A stretch of DNA of 64,000 nucleotides from Lagierella massiliensis (lineage in GTDB: Bacteria > Bacillota > Clostridia > Tissierellales > Peptoniphilaceae), in contig NZ_CYUO01000005.1 in NCBI RefSeq assembly GCF_001407835.1, positions 62,001 to 126,000 of the forward strand, read 5' to 3'. Shown piece by piece: positions 55,695 through 64,000 of this stretch. The notes beneath the pieces were generated by a model. The model was not told where the DNA came from, made no database searches, and worked only from the letters and a program-made list of their open reading frames with translations. The translations under genes and the position numbers were made by a program. Position 1 is the stretch's first letter; each line of letters starts with the position of its first letter.

Positions 55695-56819
55695 ATGAAA
55701 TACTGTTTTTTACTTAACTTCACACCTCATCCAAGAATTATAAAAAGAATTGATCTCGTCAGGGATTACTATGATACTTTTGCCATATACTGGGACAAGG
55801 GTGAAGACAACTTTGACTTTAAAAATGACATAAAAAAAATAAAAATTTCTGTGAAGGCAAATAGAAATAATCCTATTAAGAGAATTATTCCTACTTTTAA
55901 ATTTTCAAGACTTGCATATGAAAGGCTAAAGGAAGAAGCTCCTGACTTTATTCATCTCCAGAGCTTCGACATGTTAAGGATTGCATATAAGTATAAGATA
56001 AAAGTAAATCCTAATTGTATAATAGTCTATGAAGTTCCAGACATTCACAAGTACTTAACCGATGACAAGAAGGGTTTTTTAGAGAGCATTATATCATCTT
56101 ATATAAAAAGTAGTGAAAAGAAGATGCTTAAAGATGTAGATATTTTAATTATTACATCAATGAAGTTTTGGGAGCATTTTGAGGGCAAATTCAAAAAAGA
56201 CGATATGATATTTATGCCAAATATTCCAAACCCAGAACTCTTCAAGGATTACGAGGCTCTTAGGAAAGAAAATTCTAATAGGAAGTTTACCATAGGCTAT
56301 ATTGGAGGGTTAAGATACCTTGAAGAGTTAAAATGTTTAGTATCTGCTATTGAAGACCTGGACGTAAGACTTTTAATGGCGGGCTTTGAAGATGGAGATT
56401 ATTTTAAAAAGCTTGCAGAAGAAAAGGAATTTATAGAGTATCATGGCAAGTTTTATTACGACGACGATATTGCAAAACTTTACTCCAATTGTGACATAAT
56501 TTTTTCTGTTTACAATTCGGATATGAAAAATGTAAGGATTGCACTTCCAAACAAACTCTACGAATCCATTATTGCAAGACTTCCAATAATAGTTTCTACC
56601 AACACCTACTTACAGGAGCTGGTGGAACAGTGGAAGGTTGGATTTGCAGTAAATCATCGTTCATCAGAAGAGATGAGGGAAGTTGTTATAAGGCTAATGG
56701 AAGACAAGGAGCTTTATAAAGAAATTCAAAAAAATGAAGAAATAGCATGGAAAGAACTAAACCCTGCTAAGAATAATGAAAGATTATTAAATCTCATAAG
56801 AGAGAAGGAGAATATATGA
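55695..56819 (+). CDS. Glycosyltransferase (GT4-like)
   Basis: 374 residues, GT-B fold. The C-terminal half has FTIGYIGGLRYLEELKCLVSA-like sequence, LMAGFEDGDYFKKL, DIAKLYSNCDIIFSVYN and ALPNKLYESIIARLPIIVST (donor-site glutamate). It starts with MKYCFLLNFTPHPRIIKRID. The gene overlaps the next by ATGA and leads a three-gene operon with UDP-ManNAc dehydrogenase and UDP-GlcNAc 2-epimerase, so it may transfer the uronic sugar they make. A TATAAT lies near 55659. Confidence 0.85.
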   Translation: MKYCFLLNFTPHPRIIKRIDLVRDYYDTFAIYWDKGEDNFDFKNDIKKIKISVKANRNNPIKRIIPTFKFSRLAYERLKEEAPDFIHLQSFDMLRIAYKYKIKVNPNCIIVYEVPDIHKYLTDDKKGFLESIISSYIKSSEKKMLKDVDILIITSMKFWEHFEGKFKKDDMIFMPNIPNPELFKDYEALRKENSNRKFTIGYIGGLRYLEELKCLVSAIEDLDVRLLMAGFEDGDYFKKLAEEKEFIEYHGKFYYDDDIAKLYSNCDIIFSVYNSDMKNVRIALPNKLYESIIARLPIIVSTNTYLQELVEQWKVGFAVNHRSSEEMREVVIRLMEDKELYKEIQKNEEIAWKELNPAKNNERLLNLIREKENI

Positions 56820-58036
56820 TAAATGTAATTGGACTGGGATATATAGGACTTCCCACCGCTTTAATGTTGGCAAAGGCGGGCAATAAGGTATATGGAACGG
56901 ATATAAAAGAATCTACTGTAAAAAAACTTCAAGAGCAAGAACTTACCTTTGAAGAAAAGGGAATGGACGAGCTATTTAAAGAAGCACTAAGTAAGGACAT
57001 ACACTTTGGTGTTACACCAATAGAAACAGATATGTACATTATCACAGCTCCAACACCTTATGATAAATACACAAAAAAATTAGACTGTTCATTTGTAGTA
57101 AAGGCGGTAGAGTCTGTTTTAGACTATGCGAAGGAAAATTCCATTATAGTGGTTGAATCCACAGTGTCACCGGGAGCTATAGATAACCACATTAGACCAG
57201 TTGTAGAAAACTATAGCAAAGAAAACAACAAGACGATACATCTATGCCATGCTCCTGAAAGAATAATTCCAGGGAATATGGTATATGAACTTATAAATAA
57301 CTCCAGAACCATTGGAGCAGACAACGAAGAAGTGGCAAAAAAAGTTAGTGATGTGTACAAGACATTTTGCAATGGAGAGATAAACTTTACAAATATTCCA
57401 ACGGCAGAGATGACAAAGGTAATTGAAAACACCTTTAGAGACGTGAACATCGCCTTTGCTAACGAACTTGCGAAAATATGTAAACAAGGCGGACTTGATG
57501 TAAATGAAGTAATAAGAATTGCTAACAAGCATCCAAGGGTAAATATCTTAAAACCAGGTCCTGGAATTGGTGGACACTGTATTCCTGTGGATCCATGGTT
57601 CTTAGTAGGAGACTATCCACTTACAACAGAACTAATTTATAAGGCAAGACAGATTAACGACTCGATGCCAAATTTTGTATTAAATGAAATTTACGAAATA
57701 ATGGAAAAAGAGGGAATAAAAGATCCGTCAAAGGTTGGACTATATGGACTTACTTATAAAGAAAATATTGATGATATAAGGGAGTCACCGACATTACAGA
57801 TATTGGAATTACAAAAAAGACATCTTGGAAATCCACTAAAGACCTACGATCCATGGGTAAAGGAAAAAATTACAGAAAACCAAGTCTTTGACATACGTGA
57901 GTTTTTAGACTCAGTAGACATGGTGGTAGTTTTAGTTTCTCATGACGAAATTGTAAAACACCAAGAGCTTTTAGAAAACAAAGTAGTGTATGACACGAGA
58001 AATGTTATAAAAGGGGATAAAGTTTATAGACTGTGA
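56816..58036 (+). CDS. wecC: UDP-N-acetyl-mannosamine dehydrogenase (WecC-like)
   Basis: 406 residues. N-terminal NAD fold (VIGLGYIGLPTALMLAKAGN), central domain with AEMTKVIENTFRDVNIAFANE, catalytic cysteine in GIGGHCIPVDPWF and the C-terminal UDP-binding domain (GLTYKENIDDIRESPTLQIL). It oxidises UDP-ManNAc to UDP-ManNAcA using two NAD+. The epimerase that supplies its substrate follows four bases later. Confidence 0.92.
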   Translation: MINVIGLGYIGLPTALMLAKAGNKVYGTDIKESTVKKLQEQELTFEEKGMDELFKEALSKDIHFGVTPIETDMYIITAPTPYDKYTKKLDCSFVVKAVESVLDYAKENSIIVVESTVSPGAIDNHIRPVVENYSKENNKTIHLCHAPERIIPGNMVYELINNSRTIGADNEEVAKKVSDVYKTFCNGEINFTNIPTAEMTKVIENTFRDVNIAFANELAKICKQGGLDVNEVIRIANKHPRVNILKPGPGIGGHCIPVDPWFLVGDYPLTTELIYKARQINDSMPNFVLNEIYEIMEKEGIKDPSKVGLYGLTYKENIDDIRESPTLQILELQKRHLGNPLKTYDPWVKEKITENQVFDIREFLDSVDMVVVLVSHDEIVKHQELLENKVVYDTRNVIKGDKVYRL

Positions 58037-58040
58037 TTAT

Positions 58041-59141
58041 ATGAAAAAGATAATGGTAGTATTTGGGACAAGACCAGAGGCCATAAAGATGTGCCCATTG
58101 GTCCTTGAACTAAAAAAGAGGAAAAATTTTGAAACTGTAGTTGCACTTACGGGACAGCATAACGAAATGTTAAGCCAGGTTATGGAAGTTTTTAATATAA
58201 AAGAAGACTACAACCTAAAGGTCATGAAAAAAAACCAAAGCCTTACAGACATTACAGTAAATATAATGAAGGGCATGGAAGATATATTAAAAAAAGAAAA
58301 ACCAGACCTGGTACTGGTTCACGGGGACACTTCCACAAGCTTTGTGGTTGCACTAACTTCATTTTATAACCACATCCAAGTTGGACATGTGGAAGCAGGC
58401 CTTAGAACATATAATAAATACAGCCCATACCCAGAAGAGTTCAATAGACAGTCTATTTCCTCACTGGCAGATTTACACTTTGCTCCAACACAAAAGGCAA
58501 AAGAAAATCTTATTAATGAACAAAAGGACCCAAAAAGCATATTTGTAACGGGAAACACAGTTATTGACGCCCTAAAAACTACCATAAAAGATGACTATGA
58601 TAACAGTGAACTGGACTTTGCCAAAAATAAAAAGTTAATACTTCTAACCATGCATAGAAGAGAGAACTTGGGAGAAAAGATGCGCTCCACCTTTAAAGCT
58701 ATAAAGAGAGTTGTAGATGAAGAAAAGGACATTGCAGTACTATATCCTATTCATCTAAACCCAAAAGTAAGACAGATTGCAAGAGAAGTATTTTCAGACA
58801 ATGAAAATATAAAACTTATTGAACCGGTGGACGTGTTTGACTTTCATAATATAATGAAAAGTTCATACTTGATTTTGACCGACAGCGGCGGCATTCAAGA
58901 AGAGGCACCGGCAATTGGAAAGCCAGTCTTAGTTTTAAGAGACACCACTGAGAGACCCGAGGGAATCAAGGCGGGGACTTTAAAATTAATTGGAACTGAT
59001 GAAGATAGAGTTTACAAAGAGCTAAAGCATATCCTTTCAGATAAAGATGAGTATGAAAAGATGTCAAAGGCACAGAATCCATATGGAGATGGGAGAGCAA
59101 GCATTTATATAACAGACATAATAGAAGATTATTTTAAATAG
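58041..59141 (+). CDS. wecB: UDP-GlcNAc 2-epimerase (copy 2)
   Basis: 366 residues. FGTRPEAIKMCPLVLELKK, VHGDTSTSFVVALTSFY, GHVEAGLRTYNKYSPYPEEF, TMHRRENLG and TDSGGIQEEAPAIGKPVLVL are the WecB/MnaA motifs. It makes UDP-ManNAc for the WecC-like enzyme encoded before it. It is closer to the standard form than the epimerase at 16776. Confidence 0.94.
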   Translation: MKKIMVVFGTRPEAIKMCPLVLELKKRKNFETVVALTGQHNEMLSQVMEVFNIKEDYNLKVMKKNQSLTDITVNIMKGMEDILKKEKPDLVLVHGDTSTSFVVALTSFYNHIQVGHVEAGLRTYNKYSPYPEEFNRQSISSLADLHFAPTQKAKENLINEQKDPKSIFVTGNTVIDALKTTIKDDYDNSELDFAKNKKLILLTMHRRENLGEKMRSTFKAIKRVVDEEKDIAVLYPIHLNPKVRQIAREVFSDNENIKLIEPVDVFDFHNIMKSSYLILTDSGGIQEEAPAIGKPVLVLRDTTERPEGIKAGTLKLIGTDEDRVYKELKHILSDKDEYEKMSKAQNPYGDGRASIYITDIIEDYFK

Positions 59142-59178
59142 AAGTATCCTTTTTATAAAGGTTAGATAGGAAGATTTA

Positions 59179-60523
59179 ATGATAAAAGAAAAGAAAATTT
59201 ACTATAGACACGCATTTCAAATGGCTTGGCCATCAGTATTGGAAAGTTTTTTCATAGCCATGGCAGGTCTAATAGACACATATATGGTTTCTTCCCTTGG
59301 AAGCTTTGCAGTTGCAGCGGTTGGACTAACAAACCAACCTAAGTTTATTGGATTTACATTGTTTTTTGCAATAAATGTTGCAGTATCTGCACTTGTTGCA
59401 AGAAGAAAGGGAGAGAGACAAATATAGGGCAAACGAAGCTCTAATCACAGCATTTTTTATAACCATGATATTTGTAGTGTTTATAACTATATTAATGGTA
59501 AAATTTGCGTCGCCATTACTAAAATTTTCAGGAAGTAACAAAGACACCCATGCGCCAGCGATGATATATTTTAGAATAATCATGGGAGGAATGGTGTTTT
59601 CAACCATAAGCATGGTTATTAATGCTGCACAAAGGGGAAGTGGGAACACTCAAATTGCATTTACCACAAACCTTGTATCAAGCGTTGTAAATATAATATT
59701 CAACTACCTTCTAATAGGTGGGAATTTGGGATTTCCAAAACTTGGAGTAGCTGGAGCTGCAATCGCAACGGTACTTGGAACTGTCGTTGCAACAATAATG
59801 AGTATAAGATCCCTATTTAAAAGGGATTCATTTGTACAGATTAGGTACATGATAAAAGAAAAAATAAAACCAGGAGTTGAGACTGCCATAAGTATTGCAA
59901 AGCTCGGAGTAAATTTGTTGGCAGAAAACCTTGCAGTTAGAGTGGGCTTTATGACAACGGCGATGATGGCGGCAAAACTTGGAACAGATGCCTTTGCATC
60001 CCACAACGTAGGTATGAGTTTACTAAGCCTGGGCTTTGCCTTTGCAGACGGTATGCAAGTTGCGGCAGTTGCGTTAGCAGGTTCTGCCCTTGGTGCAGGA
60101 AAGAAAGAAGAAGCAAAAACTTATGGAAAGACATGTCAGACAATAGGACTTGCAATTTCAGTAGTCCTTTCGATATTGTTATTCATATTTGGGGAATCCA
60201 TATTTAGACTCTACTTCAAAGAGAAACATATTATAGAAATGGGAGTAATGATATCAAAATTCTTGATGATAATAATACTTCTTCAAATTTCCCAAATAAT
60301 ATATGGTGGATGTCTAAGGGCTGCAGGAGATGTAAAGTACACCCTATTCACATCCATAATCTCCGTAACAATAATAAGAACATTTGCAACCTATTTCTTA
60401 GTAGTTGTAATGGACCTTGGTCTAAAGGGCATATGGCTTGGAATACTTTCAGACCAGTTTACAAGATACGTGTTGATGTCTCTACGATTTAGAAGAGGCA
60501 AGTGGGTGGATATAAAAATATAG
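59179..60523 (+). pseudogene. MATE-family efflux transporter, frameshifted
   Basis: One MATE gene split over two frames. Frame 1 (59179-59427) gives YRHAFQMAWPSVLESFFIAM to NVAVSALVARRKGER, then a stop. The rest (helices 3-12, about 59417-60523) continues in another frame with DKYRANEALITAF. The break is in GGGAGAGAGAC at 59409-59419; one more GA unit restores VARRKGERDKYRANEAL, exactly as in intact relatives. It may be a pseudogene, a reversible GA-repeat switch, or a sequencing error. Intact, it would export drugs or metabolites using Na+ or H+. Confidence 0.85.
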
Positions 60524-60531
60524 GAGGGTCT

Positions 60532-61494
60532 ATGTATATAGATTTACACTGTGATACGGTATTAAAATATATTGAAAATTCAAAAATAGAAGAGATATAT
60601 GAAGGTAAGAAATCACATCTTGGTTTAAAAGAACTTTATGACCTTGAAGTAAAGGCGCAGTTTATGGCAATTTTCCTTGCCAGCGAAGAAGAATTTGAAA
60701 AAGTAAATCTTGCGGGAATTTCCGACTGGGAATATGTTGAAAAATGTTTAGACTTCTATAAGCACATTGAAGAGACATACCCTGACAAATTCAAAGTCAC
60801 AAGAGATTACAAAGAATATTTAGAAAATAGAAAAAATGGATTAGTAAGTCTATTTCCAACCATAGAAGACGGAAGGTTAATTTCAAAAGTAGAAGATGTA
60901 AAGACTTTAAGACAAAAGGGAATCACACTCATAACTCTACTTTGGAATAACGAAAACTCCTTAGGATATCCTCATAAATTGGAAGGTTATGACAATGACT
61001 ATGGACTAAAAAAACTTGGTATTGAAGTTATAAAAGAGATGGAAGAACAAAAAATAATAATAGACGTGTCCCATCTAAACGAACATGGCATAGAAGATGT
61101 GTTAAAAAATACCACAAAACCATTTATGGCAAGTCACTCAAACGCAAGAAAAGTTACCGATGTAACAAGAAACCTATCCGACAGACAGCTAAAGAATCTT
61201 GGCGAAAGAGGATGCGTTGCGGGACTTAACCTTTGTCCACATTTTGCAACTTATGAAAAGACAGCAACCTTTAGGGACTATGAAACACACATTAGACATA
61301 TGTTAGATGTGGGAGGAGAAGACCTGGTTGCAATCGGAAGTGACTTTGACGGCATAGGCGGAGAGTTTGAAATTAAAAATCCTCACAAGATGATAGAGTT
61401 TTTAAACAGACTAAACATGAATGGAATATCTTCTGAAGTAGTGGAAAAGATTGCCTATAAAAATGTAGAAAGATTTTTCAAAGAATATTACTGA
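60532..61494 (+). CDS. Membrane dipeptidase (peptidase M19)
   Basis: 320 residues. Metal ligands appear in DLHCDT (residues 3-8), FPTIEDGR (Glu), VSHLNEHG, ASHSNARKVTDV and GSDFDGIGG, the M19/renal dipeptidase pattern. It cleaves dipeptides, sometimes with D-residues. No signal peptide, so it acts in the cytoplasm. ATG 60532 has AGGAGGG upstream; it starts nine bases after the MATE gene and overlaps the next by ATGA. Confidence 0.92.
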   Translation: MYIDLHCDTVLKYIENSKIEEIYEGKKSHLGLKELYDLEVKAQFMAIFLASEEEFEKVNLAGISDWEYVEKCLDFYKHIEETYPDKFKVTRDYKEYLENRKNGLVSLFPTIEDGRLISKVEDVKTLRQKGITLITLLWNNENSLGYPHKLEGYDNDYGLKKLGIEVIKEMEEQKIIIDVSHLNEHGIEDVLKNTTKPFMASHSNARKVTDVTRNLSDRQLKNLGERGCVAGLNLCPHFATYEKTATFRDYETHIRHMLDVGGEDLVAIGSDFDGIGGEFEIKNPHKMIEFLNRLNMNGISSEVVEKIAYKNVERFFKEYY

Positions 61495-61811
61495 TGAAAT
61501 TTTTTTATATAATCTGGGGTATTAACATGGGGCTTTGGTTTATATCCATAACCCTAAGTTACTACCTTGAAAAGACAAATACAAATGAAGATGAGTTTAA
61601 AATTTTGGACAAGATGTTCGGAGCTTACCTTAACAGGATTTCATTGGCACTACTTCCGATTATAGTTTTGTCCATTTTTTTATCCAGGGGAAAGAGTGAT
61701 TTAGTTGTAGCAATAGTGGGAGCTTTTATTTTGCTTTTACAAATTGTATTGCCATCAATTCTTATACTTTTATTTTTAAAATCAGATAGGAAAGACGATA
61801 AAAAGTCTTGA
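61494..61811 (+). CDS. Small membrane protein, unknown
   Basis: 105 residues with three membrane segments (about 3-22, 48-66 and 70-95) and a charged tail (KSDRKDDKKS). No family recognised. It starts in the stop of the dipeptidase gene, without its own strong ribosome binding site, so translation is coupled. Confidence 0.7.
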   Translation: MKFFYIIWGINMGLWFISITLSYYLEKTNTNEDEFKILDKMFGAYLNRISLALLPIIVLSIFLSRGKSDLVVAIVGAFILLLQIVLPSILILLFLKSDRKDDKKS

Positions 61812-61863
61812 TTTAAAGGATGATAGATTTTGAAAAGAGTTTAAGATAAAAAAGGAGAAACTA

Positions 61864-62778
61864 ATGATAGAACTACAGAATGTATCAAAGACCTATGATT
61901 ATAAAAAATCCATAGGTTTTTTAAAAAAGGAACATGTTAAAGTTAAAGCGGTGGAAGACATAAGCTTTAAAGTAGATGAAGGAGAAAAGATTGGATTAAT
62001 AGGACTTAACGGAGCTGGAAAGTCTACTACAATAAAGATGATGACAGGGATACTTGAAAGGGACTCAGGAAGTATATCTATAAATGGTCACGATCCATCA
62101 AAGAGAGAAAGAGATTTACTGAACAACATCGGTGTTTCCATGGGACAAAAGTCAACTCTATTCTTTGATATAAGTCCCTTGGACTCCTTTAGATATTATA
62201 AGGAAGTATATAGAGTTTCTGATAGTGACTTTGAAGACAGGATGGAGAGGTTTTCAAAAATTTTAAAACTTGAAGAAATACTACATACACCAGTTCGAAA
62301 GTTGTCCTTGGGACAAAAGAGAAGGTGCGAAATAGTCGCTTCTCTTATTCATATGCCAAAGGTATTGTTTTTAGACGAGCCAACCCTTGGACTTGATGTT
62401 GTAACCCAGGGAAATATTATGGATTTTTTAGATGAGATTAATAGAGAGTTTAAAATTACCATACTTTTGACAACCCATGAGATAAAAAACATAGAGAGAT
62501 TTTGCAAGAGGATAATCATATTAGAAAAGGGGAAAATAATCTACGATGGAGATCCTGATAAATTTGCAGATAGAAATAATTTTAGAAAAGTTAGAATACC
62601 AGTGGATATGATGAATGAGTTTTCATTTGAGCCAGATAAGATTATCTTTGACAAGGCAGAGTATGTTATAAATCTAAACCAGCTTGAAAAAATGGATTTG
62701 AGCAGATTTAAATTTTCAGAGTACACCATAGAGGAGCTATCCCTGGAAGATGTTATATGTATGAAGTATGGTAACTGA
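61864..62778 (+). CDS. ABC-2 exporter ATPase
   Basis: 304 residues. Walker A GLNGAGKST (about 46-54), signature LSLGQKRRCEI and Walker B VLFLDEPTLGLD. The extra N-terminal insert (YDYKKSIGFLKKEHVKVKAV) and the C-terminal extension of about 60 residues are typical of ATPases that serve a pair of permeases of the 62780/63549 type. Start ATG with AAAGGAG. Substrate unknown. Confidence 0.9.
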   Translation: MIELQNVSKTYDYKKSIGFLKKEHVKVKAVEDISFKVDEGEKIGLIGLNGAGKSTTIKMMTGILERDSGSISINGHDPSKRERDLLNNIGVSMGQKSTLFFDISPLDSFRYYKEVYRVSDSDFEDRMERFSKILKLEEILHTPVRKLSLGQKRRCEIVASLIHMPKVLFLDEPTLGLDVVTQGNIMDFLDEINREFKITILLTTHEIKNIERFCKRIIILEKGKIIYDGDPDKFADRNNFRKVRIPVDMMNEFSFEPDKIIFDKAEYVINLNQLEKMDLSRFKFSEYTIEELSLEDVICMKYGN

Positions 62779-62779
62779 T

Positions 62780-63547
62780 ATGAAACTGATATTAACATCA
62801 ATAAAAATTCAAATTAAAAAGATAAGAGCATATCCAAACGAGGCAAAGATGCTATTTTTATATGCTTTGTTCAACGTCTATTCCATAATGTTTTTCTGGA
62901 GTATGATATTTTTAGTTACAGGAGAAAATATTAAAGATAGAAATCTCATATATTTGTTAGTAATGATGGGGACTTTGTCCCTTGGCATAGGAGAAATATT
63001 CTTTGGGCTTAGAGATTTTGAATATATGGTTCAGGAGGGAAGTCTCGACAAGTATCTATATAGACCAAGGAATATGCTGATGATGATACTCATGGAAAAA
63101 GTTCCATTTACAAACATGGTTCAGCAGATAATAATAGGTGGATTTGGAATTTACTATATAATAACAAGATTTGACATTGAAGTACAAACAGTAAATGTAT
63201 TTAAAAGTATGGGATTACTTATATTTGGAAATATATATTATCACTTGATTTATGGGATGATTACAATGTTAAGCATTTGGATAGAAAAAATATCGACTTT
63301 AAGAGACTTAATATTTAATTTTTCAATTGCAAAAAACTATCCTTTAAAAATATTTCCTAAAACCTTACAAAACCTACTGACCTATGTAGTGCCAATAGCA
63401 CTTACAACATATTTTCCAACAATAGTGCTTATGGGCGAAAAAGTTGAAGGATTTAGATATATTATAATTTCTTTCCTTATTTTATGCCTGCTATTTATAA
63501 AGGTCTACAGAAATTGTATAAAAAAATACAGTTCAAATGGAGGTTAA
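62780..63547 (+). CDS. ABC-2 permease subunit 1
   Basis: 255 residues with about six helices (near 28-50, 55-75, 110-130, 142-165, 195-220 and 230-248). It fits the family whose genes come as ATPase plus two permeases. GDSxDKYLYRP-like EGSLDKYLYRPRN is a conserved segment of such permeases. I chose ATG 62780, one base after the ATPase stop. Bases 62800-62838, coding KIQIKKIRAYP, are identical to part of the GIY-YIG gene at 50119; here they fit naturally before the first helix, so this is the likely origin. Confidence 0.85.
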   Translation: MKLILTSIKIQIKKIRAYPNEAKMLFLYALFNVYSIMFFWSMIFLVTGENIKDRNLIYLLVMMGTLSLGIGEIFFGLRDFEYMVQEGSLDKYLYRPRNMLMMILMEKVPFTNMVQQIIIGGFGIYYIITRFDIEVQTVNVFKSMGLLIFGNIYYHLIYGMITMLSIWIEKISTLRDLIFNFSIAKNYPLKIFPKTLQNLLTYVVPIALTTYFPTIVLMGEKVEGFRYIIISFLILCLLFIKVYRNCIKKYSSNGG

Positions 63548-63548
63548 A

Positions 63549-64000
63549 ATGCAAAGATATTTAAATAGATCCAAAATAGAAATATTAAAAGCAAGAGAAT
63601 ATGCTCTAACCTTTTTCACATCTATGCTCTACGCTCCAATAAGTATATTGATACCATTTTTTCTATGGAAGTATATATATAAATTTCAAAATGATTTGTC
63701 AGGAATGGAACTTAGGGAAATTCTATTTTATTTGATAACCATTGAAATTGTTCAGCTATCCTATTCAGATTTGATGGCGGAGGTTTATTATATTTTTCAA
63801 GATATAAACACAGGTGCTTTAGATATTGCAATTACAAAACCTATAAATTACTTATTAAGTAGATATTTTTCTGCTGTTGGAAGAGTTGCAATAACATTAC
63901 CTATGGGACTTATAAGCTTTATAGCTGTAGGGATATTTTTTAAAGCTTTAAATATAAATAATATAATATTTTTTACGTTATCACTGTTTTTAGGATTTAC
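63549..64000 (+). CDS. ABC-2 permease subunit 2, N-terminal part
   Basis: The gene starts at ATG 63549 with TGGAGG and runs off the window. The first 150 residues have helices near 20-45, 55-75 and 110-135, and the conserved GALDIAITKPINYLLSRY, matching the position of YLYRP in subunit 1. It is the second membrane half of the exporter with the two genes before it. Confidence 0.85.
   Translation, partial: MQRYLNRSKIEILKAREYALTFFTSMLYAPISILIPFFLWKYIYKFQNDLSGMELREILFYLITIEIVQLSYSDLMAEVYYIFQDINTGALDIAITKPINYLLSRYFSAVGRVAITLPMGLISFIAVGIFFKALNINNIIFFTLSLFLGF

Overview
The window comes from a low-GC, Gram-positive anaerobe of the Firmicutes, most likely a Tissierellia/Peptoniphilaceae-type coccus. 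The grounds are the AT-rich genes with strong AGGAGG ribosome binding sites, the long S10-spc-alpha ribosomal cluster, a THF riboswitch on folE, a SCIFF peptide system and the general character of the rRNA. The genus cannot be fixed from sequence reading alone.

Layout. 1-3429: tail of a sensor kinase and an FtsX-type ABC exporter. 3477-5540 (minus): folate genes folE, an HD protein and a folB-folK fusion behind a THF riboswitch. 5648-8532: a small membrane protein, a YefM-YoeB toxin-antitoxin pair, folP and a YitT-family protein. 8625-11119: lplA-lipA-queH. 11201-16224: a BceRS two-component system and BceAB exporter, the latter flanked by 122-bp inverted repeats and other dispersed hairpins. 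16776-23916 (minus): sugar epimerase and glycosyltransferase, a YtrA-type regulator with its ABC transporter, and a SCIFF peptide (scfA, only 49 codons) with its radical-SAM maturase and a PLP decarboxylase. 24041-28825: a polysaccharide polymerase-like protein, secreted proteins and a lipoprotein. 28931-43699: the ribosomal protein superoperon with secY, adk, infA, rpoA and a displaced rpsD. 43843-45637: an L,D-transpeptidase pair.

45649-53208 is an rRNA operon (16S, tRNA-Ala, 23S, 5S) followed by ten tRNAs. Its 23S gene is interrupted in two helices by intervening sequences, each with an open reading frame for a small GIY-YIG protein. The second of these reading frames carries a 39-bp patch identical to the start of an ABC permease gene 12.6 kb away. 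Three tRNA genes are preceded by a copy of their own 5' end that breaks off in the D-loop and runs into hairpin-rich DNA. 53322-64000: a cation/proton antiporter, ornithine carbamoyltransferase, a second sugar locus (glycosyltransferase, UDP-ManNAc dehydrogenase, UDP-GlcNAc 2-epimerase), a frameshifted MATE transporter, a dipeptidase and a three-gene ABC-2 exporter cut by the window end.

Functional themes: cofactor supply (folate, lipoate, queuosine), envelope-stress or peptide-antibiotic export controlled by kinases, surface polysaccharide made from two loci, and translation. The most unusual material is the invaded rRNA/tRNA operon and the dispersed nested-hairpin repeats, some of which occur both there and beside bceAB.
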